Assembly (NCBI GenBank): GCA_947066815.1 | Contig: CAMSZT010000030.1 | Span: 1 to 39,177 of the forward strand | Length of the DNA stretch: 39,177 nt | DNA from: an uncultured Lachnotalea sp. | GTDB taxonomy: Bacteria; Bacillota; Clostridia; Lachnospirales; Lachnospiraceae | Reading direction: 5' to 3' | In this document: piece by piece, positions 7,543-16,242 of the stretch | How the letters are laid out: each line of letters begins with the position of its first letter | How positions within the stretch are numbered: the first letter of the stretch is position 1 | Notes under the pieces: generated by a model | The model's input: the letters and a program-made list of their open reading frames with translations, nothing else | The model's database searches: none | What the model was told of the DNA's origin: nothing | Made by a program: the position numbers and the translations under genes

Positions 7543-8481
7543 TCAGATCTTTCCGTCGGAGCCGAGCACTTCCACGATCTTATGTTTCACGACATCCTTC
7601 ACGTAAGCCCTTGCGGGAGACAGGTACTGTCTGGGATCGAAATGGTCCGGGTGGGCCATCATGTGCTCCCGGATGCCCGCGGTGAGAGCCAGGCGCAGGT
7701 CGGAGTCGATGTTGATCTTGCAGACCGCCATGCCGGCCGCCTTGCGCAGCTGATCCTCGGGAACGCCGATGGCATCCTTGAGGGCTCCGCCGTTGCTGTT
7801 GATGATCTTCACATACTCCTGCGGAACGGAGGAAGAACCGTGGAGAACGATGGGGAAGCCGGGCAGCCTCTTGGCCACTTCCTCAAGGATGTCAAAGCGG
7901 AGCTTGGGATCGGTGCCAGGCTTGAACTTGTAGGCGCCGTGGCTGGTCCCGATGGCGATCGCCAGGGAATCCACGCCGGTCTTGTCCACAAACTCCTCTA
8001 CCTCCTCGGGTCTTGTGTAGGAGGAATCCTCCGCGCTGACCTTCACGTCATCCTCGATGCCGGCCAGGGTTCCAAGCTCTGCCTCGACCACCACGCCCTT
8101 GTCATGGGCATACTCGGCAACCTTCTTCGCCAGGGCGATGTTCTCCTCAAAGGGCTTGGAGGAGCCGTCGATCATGACGGAGGTGAAGCCGCCGTCGATG
8201 CAGGACTTGCAGATCTCGAAATCCGCACCGTGGTCCAGGTGCAGAGCAACGGGAAGCTCCGGATAAATGTCGAGAGCCGCCTCGACCAGGCGCTTCAGGT
8301 ATGCGCCGTTGGCATACTTTCTCGCGCCCGCGGAAGCCTGCAGGATGATGGGGGACTTGGCCTCTGCAGCCGCCTCGGTGATGGCCTGGACGATCTCCAT
8401 GTTGTTCACGTTGAACGCACCGATCGCATAGCCGCCGTCATATGCTTTCTTAAACATTTCAGTAGTTGTAACTAAGGGCAT
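7543..8481 (-). CDS. fba: Class II fructose-1,6-bisphosphate aldolase
   Basis: A 312-residue zinc-dependent aldolase that splits fructose 1,6-bisphosphate into glyceraldehyde 3-phosphate and dihydroxyacetone phosphate in glycolysis. Key positions are visible: catalytic D83 and zinc ligand H84 in LHLDHG, E135 in VEAELG, zinc ligands H181 in GTSHG and H214 in LHGSSSV, and the phosphate and substrate motif NIDSDLR near 260. Full length for the class IIA/B enzymes of Firmicutes. The start ATG follows AGGAAGAG. Single-gene unit with its own promoter and terminator. A tagatose-bisphosphate or related class II aldolase cannot be excluded by eye, but the length and motifs fit Fba best. Confidence 0.93.
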   Translation of the reverse strand: MPLVTTTEMFKKAYDGGYAIGAFNVNNMEIVQAITEAAAEAKSPIILQASAGARKYANGAYLKRLVEAALDIYPELPVALHLDHGADFEICKSCIDGGFTSVMIDGSSKPFEENIALAKKVAEYAHDKGVVVEAELGTLAGIEDDVKVSAEDSSYTRPEEVEEFVDKTGVDSLAIAIGTSHGAYKFKPGTDPKLRFDILEEVAKRLPGFPIVLHGSSSVPQEYVKIINSNGGALKDAIGVPEDQLRKAAGMAVCKINIDSDLRLALTAGIREHMMAHPDHFDPRQYLSPARAYVKDVVKHKIVEVLGSDGKI

Positions 8482-8531
8482 TGTTATCTCTTCCTTTCTG
8501 TGAGTTCTTTGCGCTTTTGCGCCCTGTCCCT

Positions 8532-8560
8532 ATTATATCATAAACTCCATTTTTTAACAG
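8532..8560 (-). promoter_or_regulatory. Extended -10 promoter of fba
   Basis: On the minus strand TGATATAAT (8532-8540) is a perfect extended -10 element; the -35 region 17 bases upstream, CTGTTA (8555-8560), is weak, as is usual for extended -10 promoters. It lies about 50 bases upstream of the aldolase ATG. Confidence 0.7.
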
Positions 8561-8571
8561 TTCTTTTTTTA

Positions 8572-10205
<1,634 letters not shown>

Positions 10206-10299
10206 ATCCCATCCTCTTTATTTTATAGCCCGGCCGGCTGCCCCGATCACCGGCTGTGCTCCCGCACAGCGAGTCCGGCCGGATCTTTTTGTAACGTAG

Positions 10300-10333
10300 G
10301 CCGCCCGGGGCAGATTTCTCTTCCCCGGGCGGC
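10300..10333. terminator. GC-rich hairpin between the sortase and APNTG-protein genes
   Basis: GCCGCCCGGGG (10300-10310) and CCCCGGGCGGC (10323-10333) form an 11-base stem. The tail is ATTTTAG on the plus strand and not U-rich on the minus strand, so it may attenuate rather than end transcription into the sortase gene. A second structure follows at about 10225-10285, with CCGGCCGG on both sides of a GCTGTGC-GGGA-GCACAGC hairpin. Confidence 0.45.
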
Positions 10334-10375
10334 ATTTTAGTGTTTCATGGCACCTGTTTGTTTGTTAAATACTGT

Positions 10376-11071
10376 TTATTTCCTGTAAGACAGCTTCTTT
10401 CCGGCAACTACTGCAGCCGTCACGCCCATGCATGCGATCAGGATCAGAGGCCATACGCTTGCGGTGGCATCACCGGTGTTCGGAGCCTTGTCCAGAGTAC
10501 CGGCGGAACCGGACTGGGTCGGGTTCGTGGGTTCCGCGGGATTGGTGGGCTCTGCGGGATTGGTGGGCTCTGCAGGGTTCGTGGGCTCCGCGGGGTTCGT
10601 GGGCTCATCCGGATTGGTGGGCTCATCGGGGTTCGTAGGCTCCGAGGGATTGGTGGGCTCCTCTTCCTCCGCGATGGCCACAGTTGTCGTTCTGTTGCCC
10701 TCGCCCGTAGCTGTGGGATCTGCAGTACCGGTCCCGCGTTTGATGTTGGTCAGTGTAAAGCTGGCAGTCGATCCGGCCTCTCCGGTCACCTTGCAGGTAT
10801 AAACCGCATTGAAACCAGTGATCATCTGCACTCTGTCAGCCGTGCACAGGCTTAAGGGATCGCTGACACTTTCGATCTCCAGATTCTCTACCGCAACATC
10901 TGCGTCCAGAGAACCGTCCTCTCCGCTAAGTGCTACTGTAAAGGTCACCGTGTCACCCTTCTTTGCAGAACTGCTACTGGGTGTTACTACATCTTCCGGT
11001 GCTGCAAATGCCGTCAGAGACATCATGGCAAGCGCCAGCACCATAGTCAATGAAAGTGCAAATTTTTTCAT
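10376..11071 (-). CDS. Secreted cell-wall-anchored protein with APNTG sorting signal and EPTNPx repeats
   Basis: A 231-residue surface protein. It has a signal peptide (1-24, ending TAFAA), a small beta-type domain (about 25-135, KKGDTVTFTVALSG near the start), eight hexapeptide repeats EPTNP(S/D/A/T) at 138-185 that form a Pro-rich stalk, and a C-terminal sorting signal: APNTG at 196-200, a hydrophobic stretch at 206-224 and the basic tail GKKLSYRK. The start is the ATG at 11069-11071 with GGAGG 11 bases upstream. It sits between a dockerin-like secreted protein and sortase B, all in one direction. The beta domain resembles cohesin- or Ig-like carbohydrate or protein-binding folds by eye only; I cannot assign a ligand. 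Confidence 0.88.
   Translation of the reverse strand: MKKFALSLTMVLALAMMSLTAFAAPEDVVTPSSSSAKKGDTVTFTVALSGEDGSLDADVAVENLEIESVSDPLSLCTADRVQMITGFNAVYTCKVTGEAGSTASFTLTNIKRGTGTADPTATGEGNRTTTVAIAEEEEPTNPSEPTNPDEPTNPDEPTNPAEPTNPAEPTNPAEPTNPAEPTNPTQSGSAGTLDKAPNTGDATASVWPLILIACMGVTAAVVAGKKLSYRK
10517..10660 (-). repeat. Eight tandem 18-bp units coding for EPTNPx
   Basis: Exactly 144 bases, eight units of 18, encode the stalk of the anchored surface protein. Units differ mostly at third codon positions (CCC/CCG, AAC/AAT), so the array is old enough to have diverged but could still change length by slippage. Confidence 0.9.
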
Positions 11072-11147
11072 TTCCTGTCTTTCCTCCAAACTATTATGAT
11101 TGTTTCATTTTGTATTTCTTGCGATATTTTTATGTGGCACGGGGAGT

Positions 11148-12995
11148 TTACTTAAGCAGTGCCGCCATACCGACAAGGTCGCCCAAGCCAATCGTTCCAT
11201 CCCCGTTGATGTCGCCTGCCGCAAGGTAAGCTCCTGTCAACGGAGCTTTGCCGTTCACTGCCTGTGCAGCCGCAACGAGCTGGCCAAGGCCCATCACGCC
11301 GTCACCGCGCACATCGCCCTTGACGACTACGGTGATCTCCTCGACCTTGTTTCCGTCTTTATCTTTCAGGATGATCACACTGCCGGTCGCGATCTTCTCG
11401 CCGTCCTTCAGCTCTCTTCCGCCTGCCGTTTCGATCACGATGCTGCCGCCGTTTGCCGCATACATCTCTTTGACCTCAGCTACGGTCACAGCTTCCTTCT
11501 TGGCAGTCAGACCGGTCATCACACCGTTTTCTACTGCTACCGACGCCTCGGTCTTTAATACCGGTGCGTTGGAAATATCCACGATATTGACTTTCACTTC
11601 TTTAGACAGGCCTGCAACGCTGGTAGAAACGGTCACCTTGTCATCGCCCGCCTGTCCCTGGACCAGATCGACCCACACAAGGGCATGCGTGCCGCTCTTT
11701 CCGCCATAGTTCTCAACGGCAGCGTTCGCCGCCACTACCGACTTTCCGGCTTTTGTTGCGGTAAACAGCACAGGGATACGTTTCTCAGTAGCACTGCCGG
11801 CGCCGGCACCGTCTCCCAGAGCAACCGCAGCCCCCACATTGGCCCTGACAGTCAGGACACCATCCTTGAAATCAATGGACTGGACCTGGTCAAGGTTGTT
11901 CTTAGTTTCCAGGGCTTTAGGAGCATCGGCCTTCACCGCACTTTTCTGGACCGGTACGGCTTCGATCTCAAGTCCCTGCTCCAAAGTAACACCGCTCAGG
12001 TCATACGTATAGGTCTTAGAAGGCATCCCCTCTCCTTTTCCCTGAGGATATACCGTGACCGTGACTTGATCGCGGAGCAGCTTGCCGTCTGTGCCCGCGA
12101 TCCTCTGAACAAGGTTAAGGACTCCATCATCGACCGTTATATCAGCGGTCTTGTCTGTGCCATCCTCATTTTTCCCTTTCTGCACGGTGACAACCGTATC
12201 TGCACACACATCGAGCTCCAGCTTCAGCGGCAGATAGTATCCGGATCTTTCCTCGGCCTTGCTTGAAAAACCAGTGTAATCCGTGATCAGATTTACGGTG
12301 TTCGAGCGGACATTGTAGAGAGCCGATGCCCTTTTTCCAAAGTAATCTGTGGCTGTCGAATCTACCTTCAGCTCTGCAGTCTTATATTTCGCCGAATCTG
12401 CCAGCTTGGCGCCGGAAAAATCATATTCCATGACATAGTCACACTGATCCTGTCCGCCGTCAACTCCGCCCATCCAGACTTCCACGGTGAGTTTTTCATT
12501 CTTAAGCACTCCGTCCATCCTGGCGATCTGGGTGGCAAGATTGATATAAGCATCCTCCGACGAAGGGTTTCCGTGAATATCATTATCTTTGGCATCAAAC
12601 ACATTGATTATCTTATCCTCTTTCGTAATGGCATCCCCTTCCGGGTTGCTGTGCCCATTGACGAGAACGATATCAGTATCCGCGGTCGCGCCGGGAACAT
12701 AGACCACCAGAGGCAGATAATAACCAGATCTGTCCGCAGCCAGAGCCGTATTAAAGTCCGTATACCCCCTCACAAGCTTCACCTGTCCGGTCCGGTTGTC
12801 AATAAAATCACTTGCGATCTTGCCGCCGATGAAGATATTCGTATCACCCGGCTGGGCGCATTCGATCCTTCCTTCCTCCACAGCAGCCTTCTCAGCATGT
12901 ACGGCGACATCTTCATTCGCCGCAAATGCCGTGACCGGAACCATGGTCAGCATCATGCAGCCAGCCAGAGTCGCAGAAAAAACTCTTTTTTTCAT
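11148..12995 (-). CDS. Large secreted protein with duplicated module and C-terminal dockerin-like domain
   Basis: A 615-residue secreted protein. The signal peptide is at 1-25 (ending TAFAA). Two related modules follow (about 53-195 and 212-333), each with a YT-x-F...RSGYYLPL core and a Y-D-(F/L)-SG strand near the end. A further beta-rich region (about 365-475) precedes a C-terminal module with two calcium-loop motifs, GDVRGDGVMGLGQL (560-573) and GDINGDGTIGLGDL (594-607), the pattern of type I dockerin repeats. The start ATG (12993-12995) has GGAGG 10 bases upstream. It has no sorting signal, so it may be released or held on the surface through its dockerin-like end, perhaps by the neighbouring anchored protein. 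Binding target unknown. The leader upstream is long and complex. Confidence 0.85.
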   Translation of the reverse strand: MKKRVFSATLAGCMMLTMVPVTAFAANEDVAVHAEKAAVEEGRIECAQPGDTNIFIGGKIASDFIDNRTGQVKLVRGYTDFNTALAADRSGYYLPLVVYVPGATADTDIVLVNGHSNPEGDAITKEDKIINVFDAKDNDIHGNPSSEDAYINLATQIARMDGVLKNEKLTVEVWMGGVDGGQDQCDYVMEYDFSGAKLADSAKYKTAELKVDSTATDYFGKRASALYNVRSNTVNLITDYTGFSSKAEERSGYYLPLKLELDVCADTVVTVQKGKNEDGTDKTADITVDDGVLNLVQRIAGTDGKLLRDQVTVTVYPQGKGEGMPSKTYTYDLSGVTLEQGLEIEAVPVQKSAVKADAPKALETKNNLDQVQSIDFKDGVLTVRANVGAAVALGDGAGAGSATEKRIPVLFTATKAGKSVVAANAAVENYGGKSGTHALVWVDLVQGQAGDDKVTVSTSVAGLSKEVKVNIVDISNAPVLKTEASVAVENGVMTGLTAKKEAVTVAEVKEMYAANGGSIVIETAGGRELKDGEKIATGSVIILKDKDGNKVEEITVVVKGDVRGDGVMGLGQLVAAAQAVNGKAPLTGAYLAAGDINGDGTIGLGDLVGMAALLK

Positions 12996-13176
12996 TGCTC
13001 TAAAACCTCCTTGTTCATAAACTCTTTGTTGCCGTTTAAAATCTTTGTTGCCCTTTGGAGCTGCCTGACAGCCCCGTCTCAAGAACTTTTTCCAGCGGTG
13101 CCTTTTAACACTCCCCTCCTTCCAAGTGGTAAGCCCGGAACCGCACTGATATAATCCTGTATCAGGTACGCTCTGC

Positions 13177-13215
13177 GGGGTGGGTATCCCGTCGTAGCCG
13201 GGGTGGGTGTCCCGT
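13177..13215. repeat. 16-bp direct repeat with 23-bp period
   Basis: GGGGTGGGTATCCCGT (13177-13192) recurs as GGGGTGGGTGTCCCGT (13200-13215), 15 of 16 bases identical. Each contains a short GGG-T-x-T-CCC dyad. Spacing close to two helical turns fits a site for a protein bound on one face of DNA, upstream of the dockerin-like gene. Confidence 0.55.
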
Positions 13216-13230
13216 TATAACCGTGCGGCT

Positions 13231-13256
13231 ATCTCATAAGGTATACCTTTTGAGAA
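13231..13256. promoter_or_regulatory. 26-bp palindrome, site A
   Basis: Runs ATCTCATAAGGTA then TACCTTTTGAGAA, a dyad centred on GGTATACC. It matches site B (13345-13370) at 23 of 26 bases in either orientation. Candidate operator or recombination site. Confidence 0.6.
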
Positions 13257-13299
13257 AAAGGAAAATCATGGAAAAATTACAAAAAATTGGGGAAAATGG

Positions 13300-13328
13300 T
13301 TGCAATATCCAATATTTTGTGTTACACT
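13300..13328 (+). promoter_or_regulatory. Promoter between the two palindromes, pointing rightward
   Basis: TTGCAA (13300-13305) and TACACT (13323-13328) are 17 bases apart, and TGT directly before the -10 makes it an extended -10 promoter. Transcription would start near 13335 and run through site B, the structured repeat and the terminator at 13486-13533. It points away from the surface-protein locus, whose own promoter I could not find. Confidence 0.5.
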
Positions 13329-13344
13329 CTCTTCAGAGTCCGGG

Positions 13345-13370
13345 TTCTCAAAAGGTATACTTTTTGAGAA
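13345..13370. promoter_or_regulatory. 26-bp palindrome, site B
   Basis: Runs TTCTCAAAAGGTA then TACTTTTTGAGAA, near-identical to site A. On the plus strand flanking GG/CC extend the stem and TCCTTTTTTA follows, so it could also act as a rho-independent terminator for the short transcript from the promoter at 13300-13328. Confidence 0.6.
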
Positions 13371-13379
13371 TCCTTTTTT

Positions 13380-13470
13380 ATGCGCAAGCCCGCACAGAGG
13401 AATATACCGCAGGAGCAGCGTGCGGGCTGCGCGGCGAGTAGGGGGAGAAGGACCGCTCCCCTACTCGATT
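13380..13470 (+). ncRNA. Structured repeat, unit 1 (candidate RNA element)
   Basis: One copy of a repeat found three more times before tyrS. GCGCAAGCCCGCAC (13382-13395) pairs with GTGCGGGCTGCGC (13420-13432), and CGAGTAGGGG (13435-13444) pairs with CCCCTACTCG (13458-13467). It starts right after the T-run that follows site B. It could be part of a small RNA of about 200 bases running from the promoter near 13300 to the terminator at 13533. Function unknown. Confidence 0.5.
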
Positions 13471-13485
13471 ATGACGCACACAAAA

Positions 13486-13533
13486 AAGGCCGGCCGATGC
13501 ATTTCCCACATCGGTCGGCCTTTTCTTGTTTTT
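13486..13533 (+). terminator. Strong rho-independent terminator
   Basis: GGCCGGCCGATG (13488-13499) pairs with CATCGGTCGGCC (13509-13520), with one G-U pair, followed by TTTTCTTGTTTTT. It follows no protein gene on the plus strand, which supports an untranslated transcript from the region of 13335. Confidence 0.85.
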
Positions 13534-13604
13534 CTCCCCGGCGGCACCAACCGGAGACTTCTGCATATGATAAAGCAACAGCATTTTCTGAAAGGATGGT
13601 TCCT

Positions 13605-14225
13605 TTGAACGAAGCCTCCTGTTACATCCGTTTTTTCCATGCCGCCGCCGATACGGAGGCCCTCCAGGTCTCTGTGGACGATGAGGCGCTTCTCACGGAG
13701 CTTCCTTACCGCACCGTCACTGGCTACGCGGAGTTAAAAACCGGGTTTTTGACCATCACTCTGGCCGGTACCCGCACGAGACGAGTCTATCTGCAGAAGA
13801 CGCTCCCCTTCTTTCTTCCTATTAAATATACGCTCGCCATCATCCAGACCGACAACGGGCTGGACCTGAAACAGATCTTCGATTACATGTGCCCGCTGTT
13901 CCCGGCCGGTTTCGGATGCCTCCGGGCCGCCAACTTAGCCTACCAGAGCGGCCCGCTGGATGTGTTCCTCTACGGAAACAAGCTGGTCTTCGCCGACGTG
14001 ACCTTCAAGGAAGTGACTCCCTTCAAACCCTTCCGCCCCGGGGAGTACGGCTTCTATCTGACCCCCGGCCAGGATGAGGAAAATCCCCTGTTGTCCGTTC
14101 TGACGGATGTGGAAGCCGGGACCATGTACACCATGTGCGTGATCAACGGGACCTGGCGTCCCGACGCCCTGGACGTGGTCATTCTGGACTACGACGACTC
14201 CATCCCCAAGATCGAGCCCCGATAA
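13605..14225 (+). CDS. DUF4397 domain-containing protein
   Basis: About 206 residues with two DUF4397-like halves: CYIRFFHAAADTEALQVSVD near the start and CLRAANLAYQSGPLDVFLYG near residue 100, each with the family pattern of a beta strand, an N/A-rich turn and a G-x-Y strand. There is no signal peptide, so it may be cytosolic or, as with relatives in spore formers, associated with the spore surface; that is inference. The start is uncertain: TTG at 13605 has AAAGGATGG at a good distance, while the ATG at 13596 lies directly on that site. Single-gene unit followed by a terminator. Molecular function is not known. Confidence 0.75.
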   Translation: MNEASCYIRFFHAAADTEALQVSVDDEALLTELPYRTVTGYAELKTGFLTITLAGTRTRRVYLQKTLPFFLPIKYTLAIIQTDNGLDLKQIFDYMCPLFPAGFGCLRAANLAYQSGPLDVFLYGNKLVFADVTFKEVTPFKPFRPGEYGFYLTPGQDEENPLLSVLTDVEAGTMYTMCVINGTWRPDALDVVILDYDDSIPKIEPR

Positions 14226-14259
14226 ACCGGCCTGCGCTCCCGCACTATACGGCTGTCAG

Positions 14260-14325
14260 GAAGCCCCCCGCAATGTTCCCCGAAACCAAACGTGTCTCCC
14301 GAGGAACACTGCCGGGGGCTTTCCG
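14260..14325 (+). terminator. Terminator after the DUF4397 gene
   Basis: A long imperfect stem: AAGCCCCC (from 14261) through TGTTCC pairs with GGAACA through GGGGGCTTT (to about 14322), with small mismatches. The tail CTTTCC is modest. It may serve both this gene and the convergent ABC exporter gene. Confidence 0.65.
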
Positions 14326-14358
14326 TTCCTGCAAAAGGAAGCGCCGGCGGCAGACTCC

Positions 14359-16242
14359 CTATGCGGTCCTCTCAAACTGACTGTTGTAGAGCTCCGCATA
14401 AAATCCGTTTTTCTCAAGCAGCTCCCCGTGGGTACCCTGCTCGATGATATCGCCGTCCTTCATGACGAGGATCAGGTCCGCGTCCCGGATGGTGGAGAGG
14501 CGGTGGGCGATGACAAAGCTGGTCCGGCCTTTCATCAGGTTGTCCATGGCCTTCTGGATCCGTTCCTCGGTCCTGGTATCCACGGAGCTGGTGGCCTCAT
14601 CCAGGATCAGGATCTTGTTGTCCGCCAGGATGGCCCTGGCGATGGTGAGGAGCTGTTTCTGGCCCTGGGACACATTCCCCGCCTCCTCATTGAGCTCCAG
14701 ATCGTAGCCGTCCGGCAGGGTGGAGATAAAATGATGGGCGTGGGCCGCCTTGGCCGCGGCGATGACCTCCTCGTCGGTGGCGTCGAGCTTTCCGTAACGG
14801 ATATTTTCCATGATAGAGCCCTTGAAGAGCCAGGTGTCCTGGAGGACCATGCCGAAAAGCTCCCTAAGCTCACTCCGGTTGAAGGAGCGGACGTCCCTTC
14901 CGTCGATGCGGATGGCTCCTCCGTTCACGTCGTAAAACCGCATCAGAAGCTTCACCAGCGTGGTCTTGCCCGCGCCGGTGGGGCCGACGATGGCAATCTT
15001 CTTCCCGGCCGAGATCTCGGCGCAAAAATCGTTAATGATGATCTTATCCGGCCGGTAGCCGAACTTCACATGGCCGAAGGACACATTCCCCTCGATCCCC
15101 GCAAGGGAGGCCGGGTCGGCCACCGTCTGGTCCTCCTCCGGCTCCTCCAGAAATTCAAAGACCCGCTCCGCGGCGGCAGCCGTGGACTGGAGCATGTTGG
15201 AGACCTGGGCCATCTGGGTGATGGGCTGGGTGAAATTCCGCACGTACTGGATGAAGGACTGGATATCCCCCACCTGGATCCGGCCGCGGATGGTGAGGAA
15301 ACCTCCCACGATGGCCACGGCCACGTACCCCAGGTTTCCCACGAACTGCATCACCGGCTGCATCATGCCGGAGAAAAACTGAGACTTCCAGGCAGACTGG
15401 TACAGGATCTGGTTGGTCTCGTTAAATTCCCTGAGGACCTCCTCCTCCCGGTTGAACACCTTGATGACCGTGTGGCCTCCGTAACTCTCCTCCACCTGGC
15501 CGTTGACCTTCCCCAGGTATTCCTGCTGCTGTCTGAAAAACCGCTGGGAACGCTTGATAATGAAGGAGATCATCCCCATGGAGATCGGGAGGATCAAAAG
15601 TGCGATCACCGTCATCAGGGGGCTGATGGTGAGCATCATGATAAAGACTCCGATGATGGTGGTCACGGAGGTGATCATCTGGGTGATGCTCTGGTTCAGG
15701 CTCTGTCCCAGGGTATCCACGTCGTTGGTGATCCGGGAGAGCACTTCCCCGTGAGTCCTGGTATCGTAATAATCCATGGGCAGCCGGTTGATCTTCTCCG
15801 ACATCTCTTTTCTCATGCGGAAGCTGACCTTTTGGGAGATGGTCGTCATGGTAAGCCCCTGGATGAAGCTGCACAGGGAACTGACGCCGTAGAGCACCAG
15901 CAGGATCAGGAGGATCCTCCCGATGGCAGGAAGATCAATGCCCGGTCCCCCGGAAAGCTTGCCGGTAAGGCCGGTGAAGATCTCCGTGGTCGCCTTTCCC
16001 AGGATCTTCGGGCCGATCACATTGAACACCGTGCTGGCCACCGCAAAGACGAGGACCGTCAGGATCCCCCACTTATACCGCCCCATATAAGCGGTCAGCT
16101 TTCTCATGGTCTTCCCGAAATTTTTTGCCTTCTCCCCGCTCCCGCCGGCGGGGCCGCCATGGCCTCCCATCCCGCCCCGCCTCATTCTGGGCACAGGTGC
16201 TTCTTTTCTCTGCTCCGGAGTCTTTTCTGTCTCATTACGCAT
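14359..16242 (-). CDS. ABC exporter half-transporter, catalytically complete subunit (pair 1)
   Basis: A 627-residue half transporter: a Gly/Met-rich cytosolic start, six membrane helices (about 45-345) and a nucleotide-binding domain (about 390-620). The ATP site is complete: Walker A GPTGAGKTT, signature VSQGQ, Walker B ILILDEATSSVD with the catalytic Glu, and the switch His in VIAHRLS. Start ATG at 16240-16242 with AGGAGG 9 bases upstream; it overlaps the preceding gene by 8 bases. With that partner it should form a heterodimeric exporter of the BmrCD/TM287-288 type. Substrate unknown; the upstream MarR regulator suggests drugs or toxic small molecules. Confidence 0.93.
   Translation of the reverse strand: MRNETEKTPEQRKEAPVPRMRRGGMGGHGGPAGGSGEKAKNFGKTMRKLTAYMGRYKWGILTVLVFAVASTVFNVIGPKILGKATTEIFTGLTGKLSGGPGIDLPAIGRILLILLVLYGVSSLCSFIQGLTMTTISQKVSFRMRKEMSEKINRLPMDYYDTRTHGEVLSRITNDVDTLGQSLNQSITQMITSVTTIIGVFIMMLTISPLMTVIALLILPISMGMISFIIKRSQRFFRQQQEYLGKVNGQVEESYGGHTVIKVFNREEEVLREFNETNQILYQSAWKSQFFSGMMQPVMQFVGNLGYVAVAIVGGFLTIRGRIQVGDIQSFIQYVRNFTQPITQMAQVSNMLQSTAAAAERVFEFLEEPEEDQTVADPASLAGIEGNVSFGHVKFGYRPDKIIINDFCAEISAGKKIAIVGPTGAGKTTLVKLLMRFYDVNGGAIRIDGRDVRSFNRSELRELFGMVLQDTWLFKGSIMENIRYGKLDATDEEVIAAAKAAHAHHFISTLPDGYDLELNEEAGNVSQGQKQLLTIARAILADNKILILDEATSSVDTRTEERIQKAMDNLMKGRTSFVIAHRLSTIRDADLILVMKDGDIIEQGTHGELLEKNGFYAELYNSQFERTA

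Larger units (their letters stand above)
12996..13604. other. Complex intergenic region between the surface locus and the DUF4397 gene
   Basis: This gap of about 600 bases holds, from left to right: a direct repeat TCTTTGTTGCC (13023-13033 and 13042-13052), a hairpin near 13056-13078, a dyad CTGATA...TATCAG (13146-13165), a 23-bp-period direct repeat (13177-13215), two 26-bp palindromes (13231-13256, 13345-13370) around a plus-strand promoter, one copy of a structured repeat (13380-13470) and a strong plus-strand terminator (13486-13533). No convincing protein-coding gene is seen. Confidence 0.7.

Noticed and set aside
12996-13230. Cyclic-di-GMP or other known riboswitch in the leader of the dockerin-like gene
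   Set aside because: I looked for the conserved cores of the GEMM, SAM, cobalamin and THF classes on the minus strand and found no match; only generic hairpins are present.
13231-13370. Two-repeat CRISPR or att sites of a prophage
   Set aside because: Each site is a dyad rather than a CRISPR repeat, and the 88-bp segment between them is far too short for an element with genes.
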